DNA of 64,000 nucleotides, from contig OU862930.1 of NCBI GenBank assembly GCA_917880885.1, forward strand, positions 33,238,040 through 33,302,039, given 5' to 3'. Shown one piece after another: positions 11,638-24,800 of the stretch. Numbering within the stretch: the stretch's first letter is position 1; each line of letters starts with the position of its first letter. A model generated the notes under the pieces. The model made no database searches. It was not told where the DNA came from and worked only from the letters and a program-made list of their open reading frames with translations. Origin of the DNA: Limnephilus marmoratus. Taxonomy: Eukaryota; Arthropoda; Insecta; Trichoptera; Limnephilidae. The position numbers and the translations under genes are program-made.

Positions 11638-13590
11638 TCATGGTATTTTTAGGCCTTTATTTTCGGTAAATCTTGTTGTGTGACTATGCACCAATAACTT
11701 TTTATACGCGCTTTCTCCCGAATTATCCATAATTAAAAGATACCAGAGAAGCCCTTTAATTGGAAGTAGGCCCTCAGACCCATACAGTAATTTTAAGTTG
11801 TTTCTTTGTTTGTAAATGCTAGGTTTAACAATTTTTTTAATTATAGCAGTTTGCAAATTTTGAATGAATTTAATATTAATTATGCTCGAGTGTCCCCAAG
11901 TTCGAATTCCATATCTAAGTATGGATTCGACCATCGAATGGTATATAAGTTTGAGAGTGCATCGAGGCAACACAAATTTTAATTTATAAAATTTACTCGC
12001 CAAACATCGGAGCTGGTTACAGATTTTGATAACTTGTTTATTGTCTACGATTATGCCAAGGTAAGTGTATTCATTTGTAAAATCAATTTTTTCACAGTGG
12101 CAATTATTTTCAATTTTCCTATGTATGCATTCAAAATTATGTGCAATTATTTTAGGTAAACTCCACATTTTCAAGCTCGGTGATCTTATATAAAAACATT
12201 TAATTTTTTTTGACATTAATAATTAGATCTACATCGTGAGACCATTTGAGTAGCTCGTTAAAGTCTCTTTGTAATTCTTTAATAGCTATTTCCGGGTTTT
12301 CATTAGTGTTCCGGACGGGACGATGTGGAAAAGACGATTCCCTTCAGGACGTCTTCTTCCTCTAATTTAAAATACGCTACATTTTTTTGCAAACGAAGAC
12401 GAGGACGAGTTCCCTCACAGGCCGTCCTCGTCTTCTCAAATAACTTAGAATTAAGAACTAAGAACGAAGGCGATATTAGGTTTTTTATATACTACAATGT
12501 ACAATTTCTATTTAATAAAGATAAGTTTAATAAAACGGACCCTCTAGAGAGGTCGACGGCGTGAGCGGGCTTAAGTTTCCCCCGAATAATGTGGGTTCGG
12601 GGGGCCCACCAAATGCTGTATAAACCAATGTAATAAATCAAATAAATTAGCAGGAAAGGGGTCATGGGGGTCAGACAGAAGGGAAGGATAAGGAGAAGAG
12701 CTGAGACAATAGCAAACTCTGCTGTGTGGAACACAGCAGAGGTTACAAGAATTGGGCTCCGCCCCCGCCGGTGGCAAGAGTGGCGGGTCTGGCTATAAAT
12801 AGAGTGGTACCCCGGGAACATTACGCATTCATACAACTCGATCTGGTACCGTCTCAAGCACTTCTTCGCCTCTCCTTCCTGGCCTCGGACCTCTCCCGGA
12901 CTTGACCTAAAACTTGGAGTTTTCATTTCTGCCTTCCTGGGACCCAGCTTCTTCCCATTGAGGGCCACCACTCCGGTGAATGGACGAACATCTTGGCGGC
13001 TACCCAGGACTGACCGGCGCCCCCTATCTACAGTCTATGTGAGTGGCGGACACGTCCCTCACAATTAGATACAACTAGTGCTGTATCATCTGCAAAAATG
13101 AATCTACGGGCTATTTTAAAAAGTTTAGACAAGGCAATAACATAAATAATGTATAATTTTGGGCCTAAAATTGACCCTTGCGGTACTCCTGATTTGATAA
13201 ATCTAAAACTACTCATTTTATTCAAAATCTTCACATACATTTTTCTATTTGTTAAATAGTTTTTGAAAAATGATAGGAGTTTAACCAAAGACGTGTGTAG
13301 TAATTTTATGGTTATGTTATAGTCTTTAGCGATTCTGAGAATAAATCCAAGCGTTTGTATTCCCTTACTGGTAATGCTAATAATGAGATTCAAGAAGCGT
13401 AATTTGGAGTCAAAGATAATGCCAAGGTCGTTGAATTCAAAGACTCTTTTTAGAGTGGCGTTGTTAATTGTGTTGTCGAAAAATGAAGGGGTTTTAGATG
13501 TATGGAAACTGATCGTTTGGCATTTTTTGATATTAAGACATAATTTGTTTACGATGCACCAATCATAAAGTTTATTTAAGTTCCTTTGTA
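11638..13590 (-). pseudogene. non-LTR retrotransposon ORF2, interrupted by a solo LTR
   Basis: Reading leftwards on the minus strand, 13393-13064 encodes an RT finger/palm segment with GVPQGSILGP and the catalytic FADDTALVVS box. After a 757-bp LTR insertion, 12300-11638 continues with LGIIVDNKQVIK and MVESILRYGIRTWG, the thumb and C-terminal region of the same kind of RT. At 13390-13440 a second RT thumb (NDLGIIFDSKLRFLNL) is joined upstream, so the region is a chimera of two LINE pieces. The YADD-type box is intact, but the 5' half is missing and the frame is broken. Confidence 0.75.
12307..13063 (+). mobile_element. solo LTR (757 bp) inside a LINE
   Basis: Starts TGTTCCGGACGGG, ends CCCTCACA, and is flanked on both sides by ATTAG (12302-12306 and 13064-13068), a 5-bp duplication typical of LTR retrotransposons. 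A TATA element (GGCTATAAATAGAG, about 12791) lies inside, consistent with a U3 promoter. Removing it restores collinearity of the surrounding LINE after the FADDTALVVS box. No internal gag-pol remains. Confidence 0.8.
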
Positions 13591-13882
13591 GAATTAAACA
13601 ATCACAAGAATTTTCGATCGATTAACATCTTTAGATCGTTGGCGAACGTTATGTGCAAACGAGGGAGGTACGTCTGTTGACAATCCGTTGTCAACACACC
13701 GATTTCCATCTCTAATGCAATGTAGGCGTGCTGAGTCTGTTCTAGGTACATATATTTTAATGGAACCTGCTCTAAAGAGCTAGCAGCATTGATTCCTAGT
13801 GCACGTGCGTGAAACTCGATGAACACCAGCGCAACACCCCTTCACAGTGCCTTCATGAGAACAGATCGTTTATATATATATA

Positions 13883-14243
13883 CAGGGTGTCCGGGGGTAA
13901 AGTGTATTAACTTCGGGAGGTGATTCTACATGATGGTAGGAGTAAAAAAGATTAACAACTTTTTCCGAAATTCGAACATTTTTTTCCCATACGAAAATCC
14001 TTAGTGTTAGGTACGATCTTACTTGTTGAGAGCCTGCCGGGCGCCCGACTCGATTGTGATTGGCCCGTATCGTAACAGAGGAAAATAATAAATCTGGCCG
14101 CACACGCCGGTCTAATTTTATCTTTTTACCTCAAAAAACTGCCCCTAAAAGTTGGAATTTTGAAAAAAGTTATTTATCTTTTTTACTTGTACTATCATGT
14201 AGGATCACCCCCCGAAGTTAATGCACTTTACCCCGGACACCTG
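13883..14243. mobile_element. mariner-like MITE, long TIRs
   Basis: CAGGGTGTCCGGGGGTAAAG and CTTTACCCCGGACACCTG are ends of an extended ~90-bp inverted repeat that also contains TCGGGAGGTGATTCTACATG and ATCATGTAGGATCACCCC. TA flanks both ends. The core has no ORF. A second copy (47870-48491) carries a nested LINE fragment. Confidence 0.75.
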
Positions 14244-14245
14244 TA

Positions 14246-14816
14246 TTATATACATATAAATGTTGTCCAAAAATTAAAGACCGTTCTTATTTTAAAAATC
14301 AGGAAAAATTTATGTTTACAAAAAAACATTAGGTACATATCCCCACTATTTTTCGCCACTGTTCCTGTTATGATCGATGCACTTGGTGAGCCGTGGCACA
14401 ATATCCTTGACTCCCTTATCCCACCGCGTCCTAGTCGGTCTCCAACGGTCGGTTTACCTGCAAAATGTTGTTGCAAGTGAAGAAAAAGATGTAACTAATG
14501 TCATTGATTCTGGGGTTGGGTCATGTTTCAACCCAAAAAACTTTGCCTTGATTTGAAAAAAACGGTTCGAATAGATCTGAGCGTTTTCTATACGATTTTG
14601 CTCTTCAGCATTTTTGGAGGCCAACGAGCACGCAATTTGCATACGCCATTTTTTCCTCAAAATCATTTGTGTGGTAGACTTATTGACGTCTGGGATCAAA
14701 ATTGTGATCTTACGAACTTTAACAGGGCGGACTTCATCTTAGTTGAGAAAGCGAATAATTGAGCGCACCTCGCAGGTGGCGGGATTCGACAGAGGAGCGT
14801 CGAATCTTAAGAGCTT
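14246..14816. other. unclassified intergenic repeat-like DNA
   Basis: Several short open frames lie on both strands, none with a recognisable domain. The segment 14340-14800 is more GC-rich than its surroundings and has repeat character, but I cannot assign a family. No gene is called. Confidence 0.3.
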
Positions 14817-15505
14817 TTAACCAGCCAGCGGCCGAAAATCAACATTTCGTCGAAAGTTGTTCTTACGATCGTGCAGGGCGGTTACAATGAGAAAGATCAG
14901 TTATTCTCCGTACCAGCTTTTTAAAATTATAACTCAATATAGATTTTATTTCATTCCAAATTTGCTTTAATAATTTATACCTACATGCAAAAATGCTGAA
15001 AAGCGTGATGATAAAACTATTAAAATAATGTACTTTTCGTAATTATTTTTGGATTTATCATTTTTCAATAATGTCTAAGTTAAATAAGAATGTTAAAAAA
15101 ATCTGAAATATATTTGTTTGTAAGTGCGCAAATAAATACACAAACGGACCAATTTTCGTCAAGGAACACATGTACGTATATATTTTTAATGATTTTACTT
15201 AAAATTAAAATTCTAAAACATGCGATACCCAGATAATGTATTGATTTAATTATATGATTTGAAATGGGTGTGGTATAATACAAAATCTTTTTTGAAAATT
15301 TAAAAAATGTGCCAACGACCAATGTTATAACCTTATTATACTAAAAATAAACATTTTTTCTCAAAATTTCAAACATGCGAATGCTATATAAAAGAACAAT
15401 CTTTCGAAATCCATTTATAATTTTTTTGTGGAAAAGAGTCAATATGTCTGAAATCTTATTTAAAAATGACATATTTCTGGTTTTCTCTGGTAATACCTTA
15501 AAATA
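14817..15505 (+). repeat. unclassified ~700-bp dispersed repeat, copy 2
   Basis: Collinear with 6580-7290 in the same orientation, from TTTAACCAGCCAGCGGCCG to CTGGTAATACC, with scattered substitutions and small indels. It ends about 100 bp before the inferred start site of gene 1, so it forms the immediate upstream DNA of that gene. Confidence 0.65.
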
Positions 15506-15604
15506 CTTAAATACTCGTTTGGTTGTGCACCCATGAAAAGCCAAACATCAAACCGGTTTAGTATCGGCCCACTAGGTACTGAAAATATGTTTGCATCAAC
15601 TTAG

Positions 15605-15727
15605 TTGACTCAGTGTCAGTCTCCGATGTACCGGAGTCAGTTCACAGTGGTTGAGTTCACCAGTTAAACAATACAGTTCTTCCGACACCACAATAATACA
15701 GTGCAACGCCATAGGCACTAATTGAAC
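15605..15727 (+). promoter_or_regulatory. likely transcription start and 5' UTR of gene 1
   Basis: No TATA box is evident. Two arthropod-initiator-like TCAGT motifs occur at 15610-15621 (TCAGTG and TCAGTC), about 110 bp before the ATG. Between them and the start codon lies a short upstream ORF, ATG at 15626, 13 codons, stop at 15665-15667. The start site is inferred from motif position only. Confidence 0.35.
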
Positions 15728-15812
15728 ATGACCTCACAAAAGTGCTTTGTTGTTATAATATCGATGATTGTTTTATCTTTCAATGGAGCTAATGGTCATG
15801 ATAAGAAACAAG
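15728..15812 (+). CDS. gene 1 exon 1: signal peptide
   Basis: Encodes residues 1-28 plus one base. Met, a short polar N-region, a hydrophobic core (CFVVIISMIVLSF) and a small-residue cleavage site NGANG before HDKKQ. The donor is AAG|GTACGT. ATG at 15728 is chosen because it directly precedes the hydrophobic core; the TTG two codons upstream is not a plausible eukaryotic start. Intron 1 that follows is 13.1 kb. Confidence 0.85.
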
Positions 15813-18800
15813 GTACGTTATTATTTATTCATTTTTATGATTTGTTTGTTTTATTACGGCCATCTTTTATAGAAAATTTTGAAGTTATTTTTTTAGTATA
15901 TAGGTACCTGTAATATTTGCAATGTTGAAGATAAATATACAATTTTTAAATGTTATACCTACAGTGTTATAAAAGGGAAATAAAAAAAACGCCTTTCCTT
16001 ACCATAAAGACTAATTGACGGCCGGCGTAGTGCAGCGGTCAGGCGCTTGACTCGCATTCCGAAGGTCGCGGGATCGAATCCCGACGTGGCAAATAAATTT
16101 TATTTGATTTATTTGTGTATTTCACATTTTTTTCATTTAAAATAATATATAGTATATTTGCGGCACGTTCCAGAGTGGGAGATACTCTCAGTATCGCCCT
16201 GGTGTAAGACCACCATTCAGAATTGAAACGTTGCCTGAAATGGCTTTAGCCGTGTTTGGTGACCAGATCCGAATAGCCAGGTACTTCCTTACCTTCCTCT
16301 TCCCCGTCTCCTCCCCTCCCCACTACCTTCAGCCTCACAACATACCCCATTTGGGGATTCCATAGTCTCACTGGCTCCAGAAGGGAGCATTTGGGACTCT
16401 TGTGCGGTATTCACATTCACGTAAAAAAAAAATAAAGAGTTTGAAGAAAAAGTAGGCAATTAAGTTTTTTAAATGCAGATTTTTTTGGTTCGATACTTGT
16501 AAATACTCGTACACATGGGCGCAGCCAGGTTTTGATTAATGTTGGGGCAAAAAATAAAAATCTAGAGTAGGTGCTGAAAAAATTATGCTTCTACAACATA
16601 CTCATGCTTTAGACTATATGAATACAAATAATGTGAAAGGAAGAAGGAAAAACCATCCTATGAAGTGCTGTAAATTTAAAAACTCGACTCGGTCGGCTAT
16701 CCCAGAAGTCATGCATCGGCCAGCCAGGGTGGGGCAAACGCCCACCTTGCCCCACCGTGCCTATGCCCATGCTCGTACCTATTATAAATATTAACAATTT
16801 GTTTGCTTTTGATAACAACTCATTTAGGTCTCATAGAAATCGTTGTGTCTCCCTTACTATTATGGTGAAAAATATGATCTAAACGATGAAGGAAAGAGAA
16901 AACAACACGATTTGTATTCAAATCCAAAAGTTAACTACAGAATAATTAAAATGTACAACTTGATAAAACTAAAGCTTACGGCTGCAATTTGAAAAACAAA
17001 TGAAACCTCTCGAATTTTTTATTAATTGTTTTTATACAAAACGACAAAAAATTGTGGCCATCTACCTATTTGTTTTTATTTTTTTCGTTATTATAGAAAA
17101 CACGTAAGGTGGGTCGTTTTTTCAATTTTTTTGTGTTTGCATAAAAAATATACCTATATAGGTATTTCATGTTTGTTTCGAGTTACAAAAAGCGCATTTT
17201 ATCACCTTTCAAAAACAGTTTGTGGTTTTCGGATAGATACTTTCAGAAATTTTCCATTTATTTGGATTTTATTGCTAAGCGAAAATATTTTAACTTCTTC
17301 AAACTTAGCAAAATTATTTTGTGGCATCATTATTATTATAATGAAAATCAAATAACTTCGTGTTTTTTTATATGAATACCGCACAAGAGTCCCAACTGCT
17401 CCCTTGTGAGGCTGAAGGTAGTGGGGAGTGGAAGTAGATAGGGAAGAGAAAGGTGGGGAAGTACCTGGCTATTCAGATCTGGTCACCAAACACTGCTAAG
17501 GCAACGTTTCTATTCTGAATGGTGGTCTTACACCAGGGCGATACTGAGAGTATCTCCCACTCTGGAACGTGTCGCAAATATACTATATATTATTTTAAAT
17601 GAAAAAATTGTGAAATACACAAAATAATCAAATAAAATTTATTTGCCACGTCGGGATTCGATCCCGCGACCTTCGGAAAGCGAGTCAAGCGCCTTACCGC
17701 AAACACGACTAATGCCGTTTCAAGCGAAGTTTCAATTCTGAATGGTGGTCTTACACCAGGGCGATACTGAGAGTATCTTCCACTCTGAAACGTGCCGCAA
17801 ATACACTATATATCGTCGCATTAATTCGTAGAATGCTTAACCACCAAATGTCAAATTTTACAGGAGGCACAAAAAACCTCGTATTAAAAAAAAATGAAAG
17901 ACGGGTCATTGTTTTTATTTATTTTCCGAACATATAATATATTTCGAAATTTATTTTCAATCATTTAACTTTTGTAAGTTAAGGCTTTCTATTTCAAATC
18001 GGAGTTAGGAAGTTTACCTAAAAATTGAGAATGGAGATACCTATTTTACAAAGATACCTACGTACTTTTCTGTGAACAGTTTTATGAACAACTAGCTGAA
18101 GACTTGGGAGATAGGAATTTTACATAAAAAAATAAAACACAACAATACAGAACTGCGATATTTATTTTATGAATTACTCGGTAACATCCTAATCGACTTT
18201 ATGTAAGAATAATAGGATAAATTTAATAGTAGGTACTTAATACACAAAGCATAACAGCACAATACTAATAATACGAATAATTTTGAAGTTAAATAATAAG
18301 ACATAAATGGTAAATAAAATAACGTATGTGGAGTTAGGAGTTTCGAAGTATTCGCGAGTAAAAATGGCACCATGGTTGTTACGCAGTTTCCTAATTTGTG
18401 TTTATCTAAAAAGATATATATTTTTTTAAATTTGCGAGTTTTACTAGTCGAGGCGGGACTAATTTTAACACCAGATGGCATTAAAAACGTATTTTCGAAA
18501 AATTTGGAGTTACGCAGTCTACGAATTAATGCGAGATATTATTTTAAATGAATAAATTGTGAAATAACACAAATTAATCAAATAAAATTTATTTGCCACG
18601 CCGGGATTCGATCCCGCCACCTTCGGTGTGCGAGTCAATTGCCTTACCGCTGCACTACGCCGGCCGTCAAAACCACTAAACCACTATATAGGTAATTAAC
18701 GATATCAAATATGCCCGAGGGCTGAAGAGATTGTAATATCACCTCTTCAGACACTATTATTGTGACATCTCCAGGCATTTACAGACAATTTGAGATATTA

Positions 18801-21800
18801 TATATTATAATTTATAACATAAAATTACTAGCTGACCCGGGAAAAGTTGTTCTGCCATATAAATTATTTGTAGGGATATTTTGGTTGTTAGTGTGTGGGG
18901 ATGGGATCTATGACAGAAAGCGGAATGGAGCGCTGTAGACGATGACCGCCGATAAAAACAAAAAAAAACACCAACCAATTTTCTCAATTCAATGTATTTC
19001 ATTAAATTAACTGACATGATGCCGCGACACTTCCCTTGAATGACTCGCGTATGTGTGGATGAAAGTTCGATGAGGTAGCGCCATCTGTCATTCAACAACA
19101 TAAATAATTTCGTTCTGTTTGAAATACGAATGACTGTTACGGGCCCGAAATTCGAATTTCTACCGATTTCTTACATATTTCCCTTAAACACGGTAAGCTT
19201 TAAAGCTCTTAAAAAATATATGTTATTCTTGAAGATAATATCTAGACATTCCCCGCGCCGAAACGCAACTTATATAAAATTCCCTCGATAGAAAAAAACG
19301 CAAAGTATGATCCAAAAATTATTATAAACACGTTTGTTTCAGTTATTTTACAAGTTATATGTATGAAAAAATTCACAGTGTTTCTTTAAATGCTGTTAAA
19401 GACAATGCCCGTGAGTATTTTGCTCTCTTTTAAACGAGTCGTGTTTTATTAAACATTTTCGCTATTTTCGCATCGATTTTATTCGTAAGAACGAATTACG
19501 AATGTTAGCGCTCTCCTCTAACATTCGTAATTTCGCATCTCTCCATCTTCTTCATTTCGAGCCCGGTTGCAGAGCCTTAAATTTGTCCATACAAAAATAC
19601 TAAAATCGCGATTTAGAAATGGGATGGTGGAGGTAGGAGAGTGAAAATTTGGGGTTATAGGTATTTTTATGTCAAATAAATAAAAAAAATAAAATGTTTA
19701 AAAATTAGAAAAAAAATCTGGATACGGACACCCTAATCACCTAGCGGTATGAAATATACTTTACGACCTATTCTCATACCTACCAAATATACATTAAAAA
19801 AAATCATAAAAACTGGTCGCGCCGTCTCGGTGGAGTGCGACCACAAACACCGTGACACGAGATTTCTCTATATATGTATATAGATTTATATATTTATATA
19901 GATATTCAAGAACCATGACCTATAAACAACTTGTTTACACAATATACAGTCAGTTCACTAGGTCAATATTAAATTTATTACAACAAATATTATGAGACAA
20001 GGTGTAAATAAATAGTGTTGAGATGTTAGTAAACAACTTCGAAAAGGAGGAGGTTCTCAATTCGACTGTATTTTTTTTTTTTGGGATTGTCATCAAATAA
20101 ACAAAACATTTTTACGTAAGTATTGTTATTTGCCCAATTTCCGGGTACTTTGCCTTGCAGTATAGTTTTACAACTTACGTTATAATTATATTTTTTATTC
20201 AAAATAAACCTGTTTTATATATTTTTTCAAAAATGAATGTGAATATCGCACAAGAGTTCCAACAATTGGGGTATCATAAATCAACTATCCGATCAATTCG
20301 CTATCTGGAGCGGCGTTTGCTCTAATTACTGAGCTAACGCCTCAGTGGCTAGAGCAGTCGCCAGAAGTGCAGAAGGTTCCGAGTTTTATACCAAACACAT
20401 AGTTTCACCCTGAATCACCTTTCCCGTGCGTCCCCGTTCCCCTCCCGCATATCCTCTTTAGCTAGGTTTATAAATTATAAATCGGTTCAGTAGTTTCGGA
20501 GCCTATTCAATGCAAACAAACAATCAATCAAATCTTTCCTCTTTATAGTATTATTATTAATTATTAGCATAGATGTAATATGACCTTGAATTTTTCAATT
20601 TATTTGTTTAAATACTTTGTTGACTTATAACATTTAAAAACTAGAGCCTTGAGCTGCAAATCGATTCCGTGAAAACCCTTTTCAAAAACTTCAGTCAAAA
20701 TAACTAAATAGATAGGTACTTATAATTTTTTTGCATGAATTATAAAAGTTCCTCGAGTATGCTATTAAGTTAAATCGCAATAGACAAAATTTCTCAGAAT
20801 ATCTCATTTAAAAACACTAGCCTAACTCTTTGAAGGATCGTACTCGTCCAAGGTTAAACAACATTTTACGAAATTGTATTGATTACTCTGTTATAAAAGA
20901 GGTGTCAGAAGGCGACCTTTAGGTACCCCGCCAGAACAGTACCGACAGTACCTATAGTGTGAGTCACACAGAACCTGTTGTTAGGAGCAATGGCCTTGCT
21001 ACGGTTCAATCCTAGGTCGACTGTGCAGATTACTGATGCAGTATCTATTGGCGCAATTACGGCATCCGCGAAAGACCACGAAGGCCTTCATTAAGGCTCT
21101 GCAACCGGGTTCGAAAAGAAAAAGATGGAGAGATACGAATGTACGAATGTTAGAGGAGAGCGCTAACATTTACAGCGACAAAATCGATGCGAAAATTGCG
21201 AAAATGTTTAATAACACACGACTCATTTAAAATAGAACAAAAATATCGCGGGCATTATCTTAAACAGCATTTAAAGAAACACTGTGAATTTTTTAATACA
21301 TATGACTTGCAAAATAACTGAAACAAACGTGTTAATATTAATTTTTTGAGCATATTTTTTTCCATCGAGGGAATTTTATATAATTTGCGTTTCGGCGCGG
21401 GCAAAGTCTAGATATTATCTTCAAGAATAACATATATTTTTTTAAGAGCTTTAAAACTTACCGTGTTTAAGGGAAATATGTAATAAATCGGTACAAATCC
21501 GGGTTGCGGGCCCTTAAGGAGCCGTATTCCCGCTCAAAAAGAAGAAGACGGAGAGATAGGTAATTACAAATGTTGGAGAGAGCGCGCTAATATTTAAAAC
21601 GATAAAATTGAAAAATTGCGAAAATGTTTAATAAAACACGATTTGTTTAAAACAGAGCAAAAATCTCGTAGGGAACATCTAAAAGATCATTAGAGACACT
21701 GTGAATTTTTTCATACATATAACTTCTAAGATAAGTGAAATGAACGTGTTTATAATATTAATAATAATTTTCGGAGCATACTTTGCGATTTTTTTCTATC

Positions 21801-24800
21801 GAGGGAATTTCATATAATTTGCGTTTCGGCGTGGAACACGCCTAGACATAATCTTCAAAAATAACATACCAAATTTTTTTAAGAGTTTAAAAACTTCAAA
21901 TGTTTAAGCCGCCGCTACCCGAATTCCAACCGATTTCTTACATATTTATCTCCCTTAAACATTTGAAGATTTTAAGTTCTTAAAAAATATATGTTATTTT
22001 TTTCTATCGAGTATACAAACAAATATATGTTATTTTTTAAGATAATGTCTAGAGGTGTTCTACGCTGAAACGCAAATTATATTAAATTCTCTCGATAGAA
22101 AAAAATCGCAAAGTATGCTCCGAAAATTATTGTAAACACGTTCAATTCACTTATTTTTGAAGTTATATGTGTGAAAAAGTTCACAGTACTTCCATATAAA
22201 TGCTATTTTAGGTGTTCCCCATAAGATTTTTGCTCTATTTTAAACGAGTCGTGTTTTATTAAACATTTTCACAATTTTCGCTTCAATTTTATCGTTTTAA
22301 ATATAAGCGCGCTCTCTCTAACATTCGTAATAGCATATTTCTCCATCTTCTTCTTTTTGAGCGGGGATACGGCGCCTTATGGGAGATATGTAAGAAATCG
22401 GTAGAAATTACGAAATCGGTAGAAATACTTGCAATTTCTGCCAATTTCTACCGATTTCTTACATATCTCCCTTAAACACGTTAAGTTTTAAAACTATTAA
22501 AAATATATATGTTCTTCTTGAGGTTAAAATTCCTTCGATTGAAAAAAATCGCAAAATCTACATTAAATAGGCCACTTGCATGGACTTCATAACGACTTGG
22601 AAAATATCGTACGGATAGATTTTTTTAATAAGATAATGAAAATGTTAGTAAAAATTTTTAGAAATGTACAGTTTTTTTATTTTTAAATAAATAAATTCTT
22701 TATTTGGGCTCGTGACGTCACTGCATGAAAATGTCCCGTCTCCGAAAATGTTCCTATCTCTATTAATATAAAAATGAATCGCTGAATTTGTTGGTAAGCG
22801 CTAATCTCGAGAGCAGCTGAACCGATTTCGCTAATTCTTTTTTTAGAATATTCCTTGAAGTGCGAGGATGGTTCTTACGGAGAGAAAAATTAAGAAAATT
22901 GCGCAGAAAATTGGATAATTTCAGAAAACATCGCACATTTGACAGTTCGCGTGTTTGAGAATGACATTTTACAAAACAATGACTGTTCAATCAGGATTCT
23001 ATTTTTGAAAATCTTTAGTTGATAAATTTATTTAAAGTAGGTACCTACTCCCCTAATAGTTTGAATCGAATTAAGAATTTTAGATATTTTAAATAGGTAC
23101 CTATGTTAGGTACCAAATTTAATATAGGTACATGAAAAATGGAAATTTGTATAAAAATTGTAAAAGGTGGCACGCGGAATGTTTAAAAACTGAATGTACC
23201 GGGATTGAATATATGGAACGCGGGAGGAGGGTTGGCGGGACGAGGGAGCAGGAAAGGGAAGAGGGCAGGCGGGAAAGGTGGAAGGGGAACGCGGGAGGGG
23301 AAGGGGACGTGTGAGGGGGGAGGGGAACTCGGGAGGGGGGTTCGCGGGACGGGGGAAGGGGGGGGGGGAGTGGAGTGGAGTGGGGAGAGAGAAGGTCGAG
23401 GTGACGGAGTGGGAACGCGAGAGGGGAAGAGGACGCAGGAGAAGAAAGGGAGAAACAATTTCTTTATTAAATGGCATAGCAACGCATGCCGGGACCAGCT
23501 AGATAATTTTATAAAATTCCACATTGATTTATTTTTTTTATATGGCATCACTTTGGTTTCACATGAAATCTAAATAATTTTTTAATTAATTTCAGTAGAC
23601 TGGCCAAACCAATGTCTCAGGTTTTTCAGCCATGAGATTCTTCTTCTTCCAGGGCCCCGTCTTCCGGCAATCTTTCCCTGCATTATGAGATGCAAGATCT
23701 CATACTTCTCTGGATGTCTCATTGCGTGTCCTAGATGTTGAAGTTTATTTTAAGTAAATTCTACTATAGAGCTGTTCCGGGCCGCAGTAAACAAAGTTCG
23801 CATAGCCAACATGATAGCCAACATCCATTAAACGGACAGAGCACAAGAAGAAAAAAAACAATTGTATGTTATAAAAGTGAAAAATAGTAGTTTATATATT
23901 ATATTTATATATAGTTTATATTTATTGGAAAATGTAGGTAATTAAATTGTATGTTATAAAAATGAACTAGCTGTAAAATAACTCCTACGCCAAGCTCAAG
24001 AGCTAGTACTCTTCATTGGCGTAGAATTTCAAAAATCATGTATCTTTTCATTAAATAAAAAAAAAAAATAAAAATAATAATAATTTCAGAATTGGTTTTC
24101 CTGTAAGTGAAATCAATTGTAGTTATACAATTACTAAGTAAATTCAATTTGACGAAATTATCCAAAAAAATATTTGATATTCTTTTATCGTATAAAATTG
24201 TTCAAGATTTGATTGCTCTGAAACAATTAATTTGCTGTCCTTACATCATAATATGTACCTCGGAAGCATCAGGGGCGGCCCTAGGGCGGTGCGACCGCAC
24301 AGGGCGCCGTCGTAAGGGGGCGCCGAAAACACGCGACCACTGATTGACTATCCTATCGATCGTGCGCTTAAATCGTGTGGTTGGTGCTGGGAGCAAGCAG
24401 TGTTGCCAACGTAGGCAATTTACTTCACTACTTCGTCCCATTCCGAAGAAAGAATCGATTATTTGAATATGAAGCTGCAGAAAAAACACCAACAAATCCC
24501 GAAGAACTGTATAAAATTGTCTTTTACCCTATGATAGACACAATTGAAAATGCATTGGTCACTCGGTTTGGACAATTATCTAAATTCAATGATACGTGGT
24601 CTTTTTTGTATAACATCAAAATAATTTCTGATAAGTCTTCATTAGAAAAAGCCTGTGCAGATTTGCAATTAATTTTAACCGATGGATGGGGAAAAATGTG
24701 ATGTCTCTAGTTTCGAATTGGTTGAAGACACTACTAAAATATCTTGACTCAGCAAAGCCAATACAAGTTCTTCAACTTATAAAAAAAAATGATTGGCAGG

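Noticed and set aside
16020..16095. tRNA genes at 16020, 18600, 32390 and 36270
   Set aside because: All are repeated SINE heads with A and B boxes but no proper acceptor stem or anticodon arm, followed by SINE body and poly-A.
23200..23575. Gly/Arg/Glu-rich or Pro/Ser-rich proteins at 23.2-23.6 kb and 28.3-28.6 kb
   Set aside because: Open frames on both strands of purine-only Helitron tracts; no start context or conserved domain.
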